Below, in pieces: positions 1-9,235 of a stretch of 40,800 nucleotides of DNA (position 1 is the first letter of the stretch; each line of letters begins with the position of its first letter). Location of the stretch: assembly GCA_027345185.1 (NCBI GenBank), contig DAHWIK010000027.1:1-40800 (forward strand), given 5' to 3'. The position numbers were made by a program, and so were the translations under genes. Origin of the DNA: Microcaldota archaeon. GTDB lineage: Archaea > Micrarchaeota > Micrarchaeia > Micrarchaeales > CABMGC01. Below the pieces are notes generated by a model. That model worked only from the letters and a program-made list of their open reading frames with translations. It did no database searches and was not told the origin of the DNA.

Positions 1-110
1 TGTCGGTGAAAACATAATACAGAATTACATCCGAAGACAGGATGTCTCCTACGAACCGTTTCTGCAACACGAGGAGGAAGGGCATCAGATGAAACTGCAA
101 TTCAACTGAT
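1..110 (+). pseudogene. tnpA: C-terminal end of an IS200-type (Y1) transposase TnpA, truncated by window edge
   Basis: Frame 2 reads VGENIIQNYIRRQDVSYEPFLQHEEEGHQMKLQFN*. The YIRRQ context and KLQFN* ending resemble the TnpA at 20162-20674, which ends QQKLQFN*. Cannot tell whether the full gene is intact upstream. Confidence 0.6.
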
Positions 111-168
111 TCGGGCGGGTGAGATACCGCTAGCTTGCTGCAGAGGAACCCGTCCGTGCTTAGGGTTT

Positions 169-189
169 ATAAGGGGCGAAGCCCCTTAT
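169..189. terminator. Hairpin between tnpA end and glnA stop (terminator or IS end hairpin)
   Basis: Perfect inverted repeat ATAAGGGG-cgaag-CCCCTTAT between convergent genes, followed by T-rich sequence. Confidence 0.5.
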
Positions 190-201
190 TTCATATCTTG
201 C

Positions 202-1620
202 TCAGCCGTCAAGATAATGGTAGACCTCTATGGGATGCGGATATGCGGCCATATCCCTACACTCGTCCCTCTTTATATCTATGTAAGTCTGGACAAGTTC
301 CTTGTTGAATACGGGCTTTAGGAACTCGCTGTCGGATTCCAACTCATCGAGGGCTTCGTTAAGGCTTCTCGGTATCTCTCCTATCCCAAGCTCATTTCTC
401 TTTGTTGCGCTCATGTGCCATATGTTCTCGTCAACTACCGGCGCACCAGGATCTGTCTTCTTCTTCAGACCATCCAATCCTGCCATGAGTATTGCAGAGA
501 ATGCCAGATACGGGTTGCATGTTGGATCCGGCGCCCTGTACTCTACTCTCTTCGCCTTTTCCACTCCCTTGTAATATGTAGGGACTCTGACCACTGCACT
601 CCTGTTCGACTTGCTCCATGCAAGGTAGACCGGCGCTTCGTATCCCGGTATAAGCCTGTGATAGCTGTTTACTGTAGGAGATACTATTGCTGACAGGGCT
701 CGTGCATGCTTGAGCAGCCCGCCTATTACATATCTTCCCTCCTTGCTTATCTCAGCGTATTTGTCATCTTTGTCATACATTACGTTCTTTCCCTTGGAGG
801 TCCAGAGGCTGAAATGAGTGTGCATTCCCGTCCCATTGTCACCGAAGAATGGCTTGGGCATGAATGTTGCAAGCATGTTGTGTGAATGCGCCACGTTCTT
901 GACAACGTACTTAAGGGTCTGAAGCTTGTCGGCTGTGTCAACCAGAGTCGAATATCTGAAGTTTATCTCGCTTTGGCCGGCAGTTGCAACTTCGTGATGC
1001 GCAGCCTCTATGTCAAACCCGAAATTATCTGTTAGTATTGTAACCATTTCCCGCCTTATCTCCCCAAGCTGGTCCACGGGCTCTGCAGGATAGTATCCTT
1101 CCTTGTGTCTTATCACAAACCCACCAGTATTCTCCCACGGGGCTTCTCTGGCATGGATCTTGTATCCTGTTCCAGAGCTGGGCTGCGAAACGTCAAGGTT
1201 CACAGAATCGAATATGAAGAATTCTGGTTCAGGGCCATAATAGCTCGTGTATCCCAGCTCCTTCTGGTGCTCCTCGGCCTTTTCTGCTATGCCTCTAGGA
1301 TCCCTCTCGAAACGACCTTCACCAGCGCCACGGTGCACCTTTGCAAGTATCCTTGCAGTTCCCGAAGACCATGGTATCAGCCTTGTGGATTCTGGTATTG
1401 GGAAGAGGACCATGTCGCTCTCGAATATCTCCGTGAATCCGCGTATGCTGCTTCCATCGAGTTTTCCAAATCCATCAGAGAATCCGTTTCTGTCAAACTG
1501 GTTTGCAGGTATGGTTATGTGTTGTAGATGCCCAAACAGGTCTGTGAACTGTAAATCAATCCACTTGATCTTGCGCGACTTCAACAACTTTATCGCTTCA
1601 TCAACTTTATCCTTAGGCAT
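202..1620 (-). CDS. glnA: Glutamine synthetase
   Basis: 472 aa; conserved GS motifs such as [28 protein letters not shown] and [25 protein letters not shown]. Confidence 0.96.
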   Translation of the reverse strand: MPKDKVDEAIKLLKSRKIKWIDLQFTDLFGHLQHITIPANQFDRNGFSDGFGKLDGSSIRGFTEIFESDMVLFPIPESTRLIPWSSGTARILAKVHRGAGEGRFERDPRGIAEKAEEHQKELGYTSYYGPEPEFFIFDSVNLDVSQPSSGTGYKIHAREAPWENTGGFVIRHKEGYYPAEPVDQLGEIRREMVTILTDNFGFDIEAAHHEVATAGQSEINFRYSTLVDTADKLQTLKYVVKNVAHSHNMLATFMPKPFFGDNGTGMHTHFSLWTSKGKNVMYDKDDKYAEISKEGRYVIGGLLKHARALSAIVSPTVNSYHRLIPGYEAPVYLAWSKSNRSAVVRVPTYYKGVEKAKRVEYRAPDPTCNPYLAFSAILMAGLDGLKKKTDPGAPVVDENIWHMSATKRNELGIGEIPRSLNEALDELESDSEFLKPVFNKELVQTYIDIKRDECRDMAAYPHPIEVYHYLDG

Positions 1621-1699
1621 TTTACCACGTTTTTCAACAAACCATATAGTTATAACATTTTATAAACAGCACACAAAGAGGTTATCTTAGTTGCCAGAA

Positions 1700-2368
1700 T
1701 CAAGAATTAGTATTATTTCCCTTCCTGTTCTGCACTGCTTCAGTTATTATCTTCTTGTCCTCCTTCTTTATCCTGTAGCTGTTTGCTATAAGTTCAGCAT
1801 ACTTCTCATTTCCAAGAACCAACTCGTTCTCGAATATTAGAAGACCTATCTTGTAGAACACGTCCTTTCCCAACCCGCTCTTCTTCGCTGCATCCTGTGC
1901 CCTGAAGAAATAGCCGCTCCATAGTGGACATGATGACACAACCTTTTCACCGTCCTTCTTCAATCCTATCTCTCTAAGATGATGCAACCTTGATTTTCCA
2001 CTGTCATCTCCCGACCTATCCGGAGACATGCTGCGTTCTATATCATCAGCCTGCGCCCTGAGAGCCTGAGCATTCTCTATGAACTTGTAAGAAACATCCT
2101 CTATGTCCATTGCCCTTAGCCTGAGCTCTTCTACCATTGCGTGCTTGATGTATTGCTCCGGCAGACTGAACTTCACGGCTATGTCGTATGCGAGCTTAGG
2201 ATTTCTTTCGTTCAACAGCCGGTCATACCACCCCATTGCGGCTTCAGTTATCCTCTTCTCACCAAGGTTTCTCTTGCATGCCACAAAAGTGGCTAAGTCA
2301 TACTTCTCTTCGCTCATCAGGGTTTCGTAATCATCTGCGTATCTCTTGCCGAACATACTTCCTATCAT
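1700..2368 (-). CDS. Hypothetical helical protein
   Basis: 222-aa ORF, good coding character, no family recognised. Confidence 0.75.
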   Translation of the reverse strand: MIGSMFGKRYADDYETLMSEEKYDLATFVACKRNLGEKRITEAAMGWYDRLLNERNPKLAYDIAVKFSLPEQYIKHAMVEELRLRAMDIEDVSYKFIENAQALRAQADDIERSMSPDRSGDDSGKSRLHHLREIGLKKDGEKVVSSCPLWSGYFFRAQDAAKKSGLGKDVFYKIGLLIFENELVLGNEKYAELIANSYRIKKEDKKIITEAVQNRKGNNTNS

Positions 2369-2486
2369 ATGTACCTATATCACTATGACATATACCTTTT
2401 AATGCCTAATCTACAAATTTTCTGTCAAAAGCCGAAGTGCCCTACAAGTAATATAAATCTTCAAGTGTAATGTGTATCGGATATAA

Positions 2487-3740
2487 ATGGCTATTACTAA
2501 GGGTGGAAATAAGGACAAGGACGAAAGGCTCCTTGTGCTTGCTATAGACGTTGACAATGACTTATACAGGAAGACTAAGATATCCGGTCCACTTACAGGA
2601 AGGGCGCAGGTACTGAACGGTGCAAAAGAACTTGCGCTTGCAGACCCCCAGGATCCAGATTCAAACACCATGTTCTATGCTGTCAAATTCTACGACAAGC
2701 TCAAGGACGAAGGCTATCTTGCTAATGTGGCAACAATAACTGGATCCGAACTCGAAGGATACCATGCGGACAGGGAGGTCGCAAGGCAGCTAGAGCTGGT
2801 TCTCGAATCAAACAAGAGCGATGCGTGCATACTAATAACCGATGGGGCCAGCGATCAGAGGGTTCTTCCTATAATAGAGTCAAGGCTCAAGATAAACAGC
2901 GTTCAGGTGGTGACACTCAAGCAAGCTGAGAGTCTTGAAAACACATACTTCACAATACTCGAGAAACTGAAGGAGCCGCATTACGCAAGGATAGTATTCG
3001 GACTTCCTGCAGTCCTACTGCTCCTATTTGCCATAAGCTACGCAATAGGAACTGGATGGCAGCTACCCGTTGCCCTGATAGGCCTTTACCTGCTGATTAA
3101 GGGATTCGGGCTTGAGGAAGCATTCATAAACTCTTTCAGGGGATTCGGGTTCAGCATGGACAGGATGAGTTTTGTCTTCTATCTAACATCCATGATGTTT
3201 CTGGTTGCCGGAATATTTATATCATACGGAAATTACACTTCGACCATGAAGATAACCGGAGCACAGTCGCTTGCAATAGCCAACGCTATAGAGGGCTTTC
3301 TCATAGTCCTCCCAATAGTTCTACTGCTCTTCTTGATAGGCAGGATAATAGATGTGAGGTCATCAAGGCATGTATTCAGGACCTTCAAGTACGGGATCTA
3401 TATGGGCTCCTCTGTCATACTGTGGGTCATACTGTACGCATTCACAGAATGGCTGAACAGCCAGATATACTTCGGCCAGCTGCTTGGATTCACGCTAGCC
3501 TCAATAGTACTAGGGGTAGCGATATCCTCAGGTGCAGGATTCCTAAGGAGGCAGGTGCTGCTCTCAAAGAGACTGAAGGACAAACAGGTGGTCAACGAGC
3601 TCGGAGCTCTTATAGGCAGGATATCAAAGGTTGACGTCAAGCACGGCAGGATACTAATAAATACTAGTTTTGGAAATCCTGTGACGTATGGCGTTGACAG
3701 GATAACGGATATACTTCCAGACAGGGTTGTAATAAACTGA
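2487..3740 (+). CDS. DUF373-family membrane protein
   Basis: N-terminal RLLVLAIDVDNDL...NTMFYAVKFYDKL, DACILITDGASD, several TM segments; DUF373-like. Confidence 0.85.
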   Translation: MAITKGGNKDKDERLLVLAIDVDNDLYRKTKISGPLTGRAQVLNGAKELALADPQDPDSNTMFYAVKFYDKLKDEGYLANVATITGSELEGYHADREVARQLELVLESNKSDACILITDGASDQRVLPIIESRLKINSVQVVTLKQAESLENTYFTILEKLKEPHYARIVFGLPAVLLLLFAISYAIGTGWQLPVALIGLYLLIKGFGLEEAFINSFRGFGFSMDRMSFVFYLTSMMFLVAGIFISYGNYTSTMKITGAQSLAIANAIEGFLIVLPIVLLLFLIGRIIDVRSSRHVFRTFKYGIYMGSSVILWVILYAFTEWLNSQIYFGQLLGFTLASIVLGVAISSGAGFLRRQVLLSKRLKDKQVVNELGALIGRISKVDVKHGRILINTSFGNPVTYGVDRITDILPDRVVIN

Positions 3741-3748
3741 GTGTTCAA

Positions 3749-4030
3749 GTGTACGGAACCGCAAAGCTCAAGGTGCACGGTGGAAAGCTCGTATCCGTAA
3801 AAGTTACGTACTGGAAGTCAATAGACGAGATCCAGATACTAGGAGACTTCTTTGTCTATCCAGAGGAGTCATTGTCTATAATAGAGAAATCACTTCTAGG
3901 CACAGATGTTAAGTCAGGGGAAGAGGAGATATCAAGGAATGTCCAGTCAGTGGTCGATAAGAACGGCATAACTCTGGTGGGAATTACTCCAGAATCCATA
4001 GCCCAGGCTATAAAGATGGCGATTAGATGA
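3749..4030 (+). CDS. lplB: Lipoate-protein ligase accessory subunit (LplB-like C-terminal domain)
   Basis: GTG start; 93 aa resembling the separate C-terminal lipoate ligase domain known from Thermoplasma; stop overlaps the lplA start. Confidence 0.75.
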   Translation: MYGTAKLKVHGGKLVSVKVTYWKSIDEIQILGDFFVYPEESLSIIEKSLLGTDVKSGEEEISRNVQSVVDKNGITLVGITPESIAQAIKMAIR

Positions 4031-4773
4031 CCGAGTGGCGAGTTATACAGCTTGAGGAGCACGACGCTTATGTAAACATGGCAATAGACGAGTCCATCAT
4101 GGAGCATATAAGGGATGGCAAGGCAAACCCTACTATAAGATTCTATAGGTGGAAGCCAAGTGCAGTATCAATAGGCAGGTTCCAGAGCATGAATGACGAA
4201 GTTAACATTTCAAGATGCCGCTCCGAAGGGATTGACTGCGTAAGGAGGATAACCGGTGGAGGAGCAGTATATCATGATTACGACGGCGAGCTTACCTATA
4301 GCATAATAGGGCAGGAGAAGCTCTTTCCAAAGAGCATATGGGAGAGCTACAGGATGATATGCGGCAGCATAATAAACGGGCTTAAGAGGATAAATATAGA
4401 GGCAGAGTTCGCCCCGATAAATGACATACTGCTGAAAGGTAAGAAGATATCCGGTAACGCGCAGACAAGGAGGGAAGGTGTGCTGCTGCAGCATGGCACA
4501 ATAATATACAAGCTGGACGTGGCAAAGATGTTTTCAGTACTGAACGTGAGCAAGGAGAAGGTTTCAGACAAGATGATAAAGAACGTGGAGGAGCGAGTAA
4601 CGTCAGTATATTCGGAGAAGGGGGTTTCATTCCAGGAGCTGTACGAGTCTATCCTATACGGAATGACTGAATACAGGGAGTACAAGTTCGCTACGCTGAG
4701 TTCCGGAGAGTCAAAGAGATCGGTAGAGTTGGCTAAGACCTACTCTTCTGAAGACTGGAATTTCTCAAGGTAG
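4027..4773 (+). CDS. lplA: Lipoate-protein ligase A, catalytic subunit
   Basis: RFYRWKPSAVSIGRFQ, RRITGGGAVYHDYDGELTYSII, KKISGNAQTRREGVLLQHGTI motifs. Confidence 0.92.
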   Translation: MTEWRVIQLEEHDAYVNMAIDESIMEHIRDGKANPTIRFYRWKPSAVSIGRFQSMNDEVNISRCRSEGIDCVRRITGGGAVYHDYDGELTYSIIGQEKLFPKSIWESYRMICGSIINGLKRINIEAEFAPINDILLKGKKISGNAQTRREGVLLQHGTIIYKLDVAKMFSVLNVSKEKVSDKMIKNVEERVTSVYSEKGVSFQELYESILYGMTEYREYKFATLSSGESKRSVELAKTYSSEDWNFSR

Positions 4774-4784
4774 TGCAGTCTTAA

Positions 4785-5261
4785 TTACAGGCAAGATATA
4801 ACCCAACCCCTTGGGGTGGTTGATTCCTGCCTGGGATTATCCGGGAAGTTAACTGCATCGAATAGGACAAACATGGAAGGTCGTATCCTGTAAAACCTGT
4901 GATTTCCATTTTCCATCAGGTCCTTGATCTTCTGTCTTGGGAATATCCTGACCGCGTAAACAGAGATCGCCTTATCGATGTCCACCTGTTCCGTAAGAAG
5001 GCTTGCTGAGCCCTGGAACTGAATGCCTCTTGTCGCATCATCAGGAGTTTGTGGAAGTGAAATTGCACCTGCAACTTTGGGATTTTTTGCCACTTCTGCA
5101 GAATACCTCCTGATCGGCGAGGAAAACCAATATATATTGAGCTTCTCGTCAGCAGCAGATCAGATGCTGCATGCCCACGGCTGGCCATCTACCGATGTCG
5201 AAAGTTGCATCAGTTTTGCCTCCTTTAAGTATCCGGCCACCAGTTCGAGCAGATCTGCCAT
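4785..5261 (-). pseudogene. Pyridoxamine 5'-phosphate oxidase-like (flavin split-barrel) protein interrupted by in-frame TGA
   Basis: Minus-strand frame from ATG at 5261: MADLLELVAGYLKEAKLMQLSTSVDGQPWACSI*SAADEKLNIYWFSSPIRRYSAEVAKNPKVAGAISLPQTPDDATRGIQFQGSA... The TGA is at 5162-5160. The listed 102-aa ORF is only the downstream part, from an internal GTG. Confidence 0.75.
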
Positions 5262-5265
5262 CAAG

Positions 5266-6135
5266 TCAACCCCTTGCCTTTACTATGGAGCTTATGAAGT
5301 ACTCCCCTGCTCTGTACGAGCTTCTTACAAAAGGCCCAGCAGCAACGTACTTAAAACCCATCCCAAGCGCAATGTTCTTTATCTCCTCGAATTTCTCAGG
5401 TCTTACGTACTCCTTTACTGCCATGTGTCGTTGGCTAGGTCTGAGATACTGCCCTATTGCAACGAAGTCTACGCCAGAGTAGCGCAGGTCCTTCAACGAG
5501 TTCACCACTTCATACTCTTGTTCACCTATGCCAAGCATTATCGCAGATTTTGTATATATCGATCTGTCAATCTCCTTTGAGCTCTTGAGCAGAAGAAGTG
5601 ACTGCCTGTAACTGGCCCTCCTGTCCCTAGCGTATGGTGTAAGTCTTTCCACAGTTTCTATGTTGTGGTCAATTACGTCAGGATGTGACCTTGCTATGTT
5701 GTTGAGGCAATCGTTGCTGCCACGGAAATCCGGTATCAGTACCTCCACCATGGTGTTGGGGTTCATCCTTTTTATCTCCGACACGCAATTTGCAAAATGG
5801 ACAGATCCCTGGTCAGGAAGATCATCCCTTGCTACAGAGGTTATGACCAAGTAGTCAAGACCCCACTCGTTCACCACTGTTGCGAGTTTCTCTGGCTCAT
5901 TATGGTCTATTGCAGACCCTTTTGCGTTCTTGTTCACAGCACAGAATGTGCATCCGCGTGTGCAGAGGTCACCCAGTATCATAAATGTAGCAGTCCCACT
6001 GCTCCAGCACTCGCTCATGTTGGGGCAATGTGCTTCTACGCAGACGGTATGCAGTCCAAACGAGCTTATCGTGTTTTTTATGTCTCTGTATTTTTCAGTA
6101 GAGGCAGGTTTTATTGAGAGCCATTCGGGTAGCAA
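5266..6135 (-). CDS. lipA: Lipoyl synthase (radical SAM)
   Basis: CVEAHCPNMSECWSSGTATFMILGDLCTRGCTFCAV, VLIPDFRGS, LMLGIGE-like motifs. Confidence 0.95.
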   Translation of the reverse strand: MLPEWLSIKPASTEKYRDIKNTISSFGLHTVCVEAHCPNMSECWSSGTATFMILGDLCTRGCTFCAVNKNAKGSAIDHNEPEKLATVVNEWGLDYLVITSVARDDLPDQGSVHFANCVSEIKRMNPNTMVEVLIPDFRGSNDCLNNIARSHPDVIDHNIETVERLTPYARDRRASYRQSLLLLKSSKEIDRSIYTKSAIMLGIGEQEYEVVNSLKDLRYSGVDFVAIGQYLRPSQRHMAVKEYVRPEKFEEIKNIALGMGFKYVAAGPFVRSSYRAGEYFISSIVKARG

Positions 6136-6175
6136 TCAATCACGGAAGTAAGTCTCAACCAAAGTATAAAAAGCT

Positions 6176-6724
6176 TCAAACCAAACCCTTGCCCGAAAGG
6201 AAACGGCGTAACTTTACAAAGGCTATCTGCCTCATAGATATCGCATTCTTTTCCTTCATCGACATCTCAGCAAATGTCTTTGTCGATCCTTCAGGTATGA
6301 ATATGTAATCCCATCCAAAATCTCTTTTGCCCTTAGGATGCATTGCTATCCTCCCCTTCACCTTCCCAACGAATGTCTTTGTTGTCTTTCCATTGCAGAA
6401 TGCTATGCAAGTTTCTGCGTATGCACGTCTGTTTCCGCAGATATCAACAAGTCTGCATATCTTTTCGTATCCAAGTCCGTGCGCAAGCCATTTTACAAGT
6501 GCTCCAGGAAAACCGTTCAGTTCATTTATATACAGTCCAGTATCCTCTACAATAACCGGCAATCTAAGTTTGGCGTATGCCTGCGCTGCCTTGTGTTTTG
6601 CTACCTGTTCTGTATGAATTGACTGTATTTCATCCAGTTCTATGTTCTTGCAATCAACATCAAATCCCATCTTCCTGGTCTCCTTAAGCTTGTTGATGTT
6701 TGACGTGGCAAATATTAACTTCAT
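6176..6724 (-). CDS. Non-canonical purine NTP pyrophosphatase (HAM1/RdgB family)
   Basis: MKLIFATSNINKLKE, VEDTGLYINELNGFPGALVKW, FGWDYIFIPEGSTKTFAEM. Confidence 0.95.
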   Translation of the reverse strand: MKLIFATSNINKLKETRKMGFDVDCKNIELDEIQSIHTEQVAKHKAAQAYAKLRLPVIVEDTGLYINELNGFPGALVKWLAHGLGYEKICRLVDICGNRRAYAETCIAFCNGKTTKTFVGKVKGRIAMHPKGKRDFGWDYIFIPEGSTKTFAEMSMKEKNAISMRQIAFVKLRRFLSGKGLV

Positions 6725-6771
6725 ATCTTCATTAAAGCAGGCAAGCTATTTATATGGATTTGCGCTCGCGT

Positions 6772-7136
6772 GGCTTTGAGACAGAATAAGTGAGAGCTTT
6801 CCCCCGACCTCGTCGGGGGTGCCTACCTACTCCTACAATAAATATACGCCTTGCCATCGAAAAATTAGTGACGTGATGTTCGTCGCGCCGAAGTGTCAAC
6901 GATGAGTCTAACTCATGAAAAAAATATAAAGGAATTGGACTGGGGGTACAATTTTCAACACGTTGTGTTGGTATCTAAGTACCGAATGAAATAAGGAAGA
7001 AACTTGGTGAAAGAAAGTACACCGAAGAATCATTGAAGTTCAATATACACAACATTAGGCAGATAGGATATCTACAGTATCTTGCTCCGCGCCTGTTAAG
7101 ACCAGAGGTGTTAGTCGGTTAATCTGTCTCAAAGCC
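6772..7136. mobile_element. 365-bp TIR element (MITE-like) with 14-bp perfect TIRs and 9-bp TSD
   Basis: Left TIR GGCTTTGAGACAGA (6772-6785), right TIR TCTGTCTCAAAGCC (7123-7136); flanked exactly by the direct repeat CGCTCGCGT (6763-6771 and 7137-7145). Confidence 0.85.
6801..7110 (+). pseudogene. Degenerate IS200-type tnpA remnant with end hairpin, nested in the TIR element
   Basis: Hairpin CCCCCGAC-ctc-GTCGGGGG at 6801-6819; then a broken frame giving KELDWGYNFQHVVLVSKYR, resembling the N-terminus of Y1 transposases, with stops following. Confidence 0.5.
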
Positions 7137-7208
7137 CGCTCGCGTTACTATAAAATAACTTTGTAGAAAATGTTTTTAAAGCACCTGTGAGCTAATACTC
7201 TAGATTCA

Positions 7209-8318
7209 ATGGCACTAAATAAGACTGTTACCCAAAAAACGACAGTAATTGGTAAGGAGACCGAGCTCAGATCACAGATTGTAGAGCTATACAGAGAAAG
7301 GGTTTTGGGAGTGGATTTTAATGCGCTTGATCTGAAAAGCACCATTGAGGCCTTAAAGGACAGAGAGGCTCTTGCAGTACACCTCTCTAATCAAGGAAAG
7401 GAGAGGGAATCAAACACGCTTAGAAAGGAGACAATACGTGTTTTAGTAACAAAGGCAGAGGCGGCCGAGGCTAAGCTATTCGAAGCAATGAGGGTGCTGA
7501 CTGAAAATGCAGAGAAGACAAATGAAAAACGCACTGCGCTTGGTGAAGAGCTAAAACTGGTAAAGCAGGACATTGCGCAGGTACAGCAGGACTTCAAAAA
7601 GAAGAAAGCACAGCTGGAGAAGCTTGACCCAGAATCAAAAGAGGCAAAGGACCTTCAGGCTGAAATGGGGGAGCTTAATGAAACATTCAAGGTCTCTGCA
7701 CAAAAGGGAACTGAGATTCAGATACAGCTTCAGCAGATGGCACAATCAGCACAGGTTGCCAGTGCTACTGCAGAGCAGGCAAGTCAAGAAGCCCTGACAT
7801 TTAAAAGTGGCGCAGTAGGTGTGATGATGGTAATGGGAAATTCGGATGGTGCGTTCGCACTCGCCCTGGAAACTGTAGATAAGTTCCATGAAGCAGGAAT
7901 ATTCGGACTCGCGGAGAACCTAGTAGCCAATGCATTAAATGCGGCAGAGGGAAGAGCAGAAAATCTGTTCAAGGAGCATACGCGGCAGTCTGACATGCAC
8001 AAGCTGCTTGAGCTTGGCATAGAGGCTGCGGTTGATGTCGCATCACGCTTAGAAAAGGCCGTATTTACTGGCACCGCACATCCCGAAGTCATTGAAGAGG
8101 CAAGTCAATTTAGATTAAAGGCAGCGGATCTTTCAGCAAAGAGTGGAAACTTTGCAGACGCAAAATCGCTGCTTCTCACCGCATCAAAAGAGTATAGGGA
8201 GAAGGGCTACTCCGGGCAGGCAGTAAAGTTTCTGGAGTTCGCTCTGAATCTTGACGAGGCAAACCTGTTTGCAGAGTCGAGGAGAGACAGTGAGCTGCTT
8301 AATGCAGGCTATCTCTAA
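7209..8318 (+). CDS. Coiled-coil protein of unknown function
   Basis: 369 aa; Lys/Glu/Gln-rich heptad-like centre and Ala-rich helical C-terminal half; T-rich promoter sequence just upstream. Confidence 0.8.
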   Translation: MALNKTVTQKTTVIGKETELRSQIVELYRERVLGVDFNALDLKSTIEALKDREALAVHLSNQGKERESNTLRKETIRVLVTKAEAAEAKLFEAMRVLTENAEKTNEKRTALGEELKLVKQDIAQVQQDFKKKKAQLEKLDPESKEAKDLQAEMGELNETFKVSAQKGTEIQIQLQQMAQSAQVASATAEQASQEALTFKSGAVGVMMVMGNSDGAFALALETVDKFHEAGIFGLAENLVANALNAAEGRAENLFKEHTRQSDMHKLLELGIEAAVDVASRLEKAVFTGTAHPEVIEEASQFRLKAADLSAKSGNFADAKSLLLTASKEYREKGYSGQAVKFLEFALNLDEANLFAESRRDSELLNAGYL

Positions 8319-8322
8319 TCTA

Positions 8323-8703
8323 CTAGGCTGGCGTGACGGCTATCACGCTTATTTCTATCTTAGCTCTGGCAGGCAGCTCCTTCACACATACAGTCTCACG
8401 CGCAGGAAAAGGATCTGAGAAATAGCTGCCGTATGCTGCATTTATTCTTGCATATACTGACATGTCAGTGACATAGATGGTCGCCTTAACAACATCCTTG
8501 AATGTGGCACCAGCTGCCTTGAGCACTGCCTGAAGATACTTCATTATAAGGTGCGTCTGCTCTTCTATAGTTCCATCTACAAGCTTTCCGTCAAGGCCCA
8601 TGTGGATCTGGCCAGCAGTGAATATTACATTCCCGTTTACTACCGCTTGGGAGTAAGGTCCTACGGCCTTCGGCGCCTCTTCAGTATATATTTTCGATAT
8701 CAT
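8323..8703 (-). CDS. RidA family enamine/imine deaminase
   Basis: 126 aa: EEAPKAVGPYSQAVVNGNVIFTAGQI, VKATIYVTDMS, FPARETVCVKELPARAKIEISVIA. Confidence 0.96.
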   Translation of the reverse strand: MISKIYTEEAPKAVGPYSQAVVNGNVIFTAGQIHMGLDGKLVDGTIEEQTHLIMKYLQAVLKAAGATFKDVVKATIYVTDMSVYARINAAYGSYFSDPFPARETVCVKELPARAKIEISVIAVTPA

Positions 8704-8719
8704 TCCATCACCAATAATA

Positions 8720-9202
8720 TTAATCGAGATTGAGCTGTTTTATTATTATGCTGAAATCCTTTATCAGTGCAATAAACTTGCTTATGTTCATTATCTTATC
8801 GCCCTTGGTGTGTATTCCAAGGTTCTCTAGCATTAGAGCATCCTTTGGGTTCACATGGTGTATCTCCACCGATTTTATATAATGACCTGCGATGTCGAAC
8901 ATGCCTGCAAGGTAGCTCCTTGACAGCCCATTGGAGGTCTTGAACACGAATGTCTCCCTATTTATTATGTCTTGGAGCTGCTTTGCAACCCTTGAGTGGT
9001 AGAATCCCGCACTGATCTCGCTCTCCCTGCCGAGTATTATCTTGCTCGGTGGGATTCCTAGATCGTTCACTGCAATCTCTATGAACCTTTGCTGAAGTTC
9101 AGTTATTTCAGTATTAACGGATACATAGTTCTTCTCCCTTCTAGATGATTTGCTGAACAGTCCAGCAATGTAGCAGATGTTTGGAGTCAGTTCTGATTTC
9201 AT
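8720..9202 (-). CDS. LAGLIDADG-like small protein, no host intein or intron visible
   Basis: 160 aa with two spaced helix motifs CYIAGLFSKSS and SYLAGMFDIAGHY, resembling degenerate LAGLIDADG repeats. Confidence 0.55.
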   Translation of the reverse strand: MKSELTPNICYIAGLFSKSSRREKNYVSVNTEITELQQRFIEIAVNDLGIPPSKIILGRESEISAGFYHSRVAKQLQDIINRETFVFKTSNGLSRSYLAGMFDIAGHYIKSVEIHHVNPKDALMLENLGIHTKGDKIMNISKFIALIKDFSIIIKQLNLD

Positions 9203-9235
9203 TCTTTCATCACTTCCAAAGGTTCTAATCTGAAG

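Noticed and set aside
302-1690. Plus-strand ORFs 302-574, 415-693, 1105-1527, 1247-1690
   Set aside because: Antisense to glutamine synthetase; no protein-like features.
5160-5162. TGA recoded as Trp or selenocysteine in the split-barrel gene
   Set aside because: TGA ends several clear genes here (e.g. lipA, DUF373, glycoside hydrolase), so genome-wide reassignment is unlikely; no SECIS-like element was sought computationally. Nonsense mutation or error is simpler.
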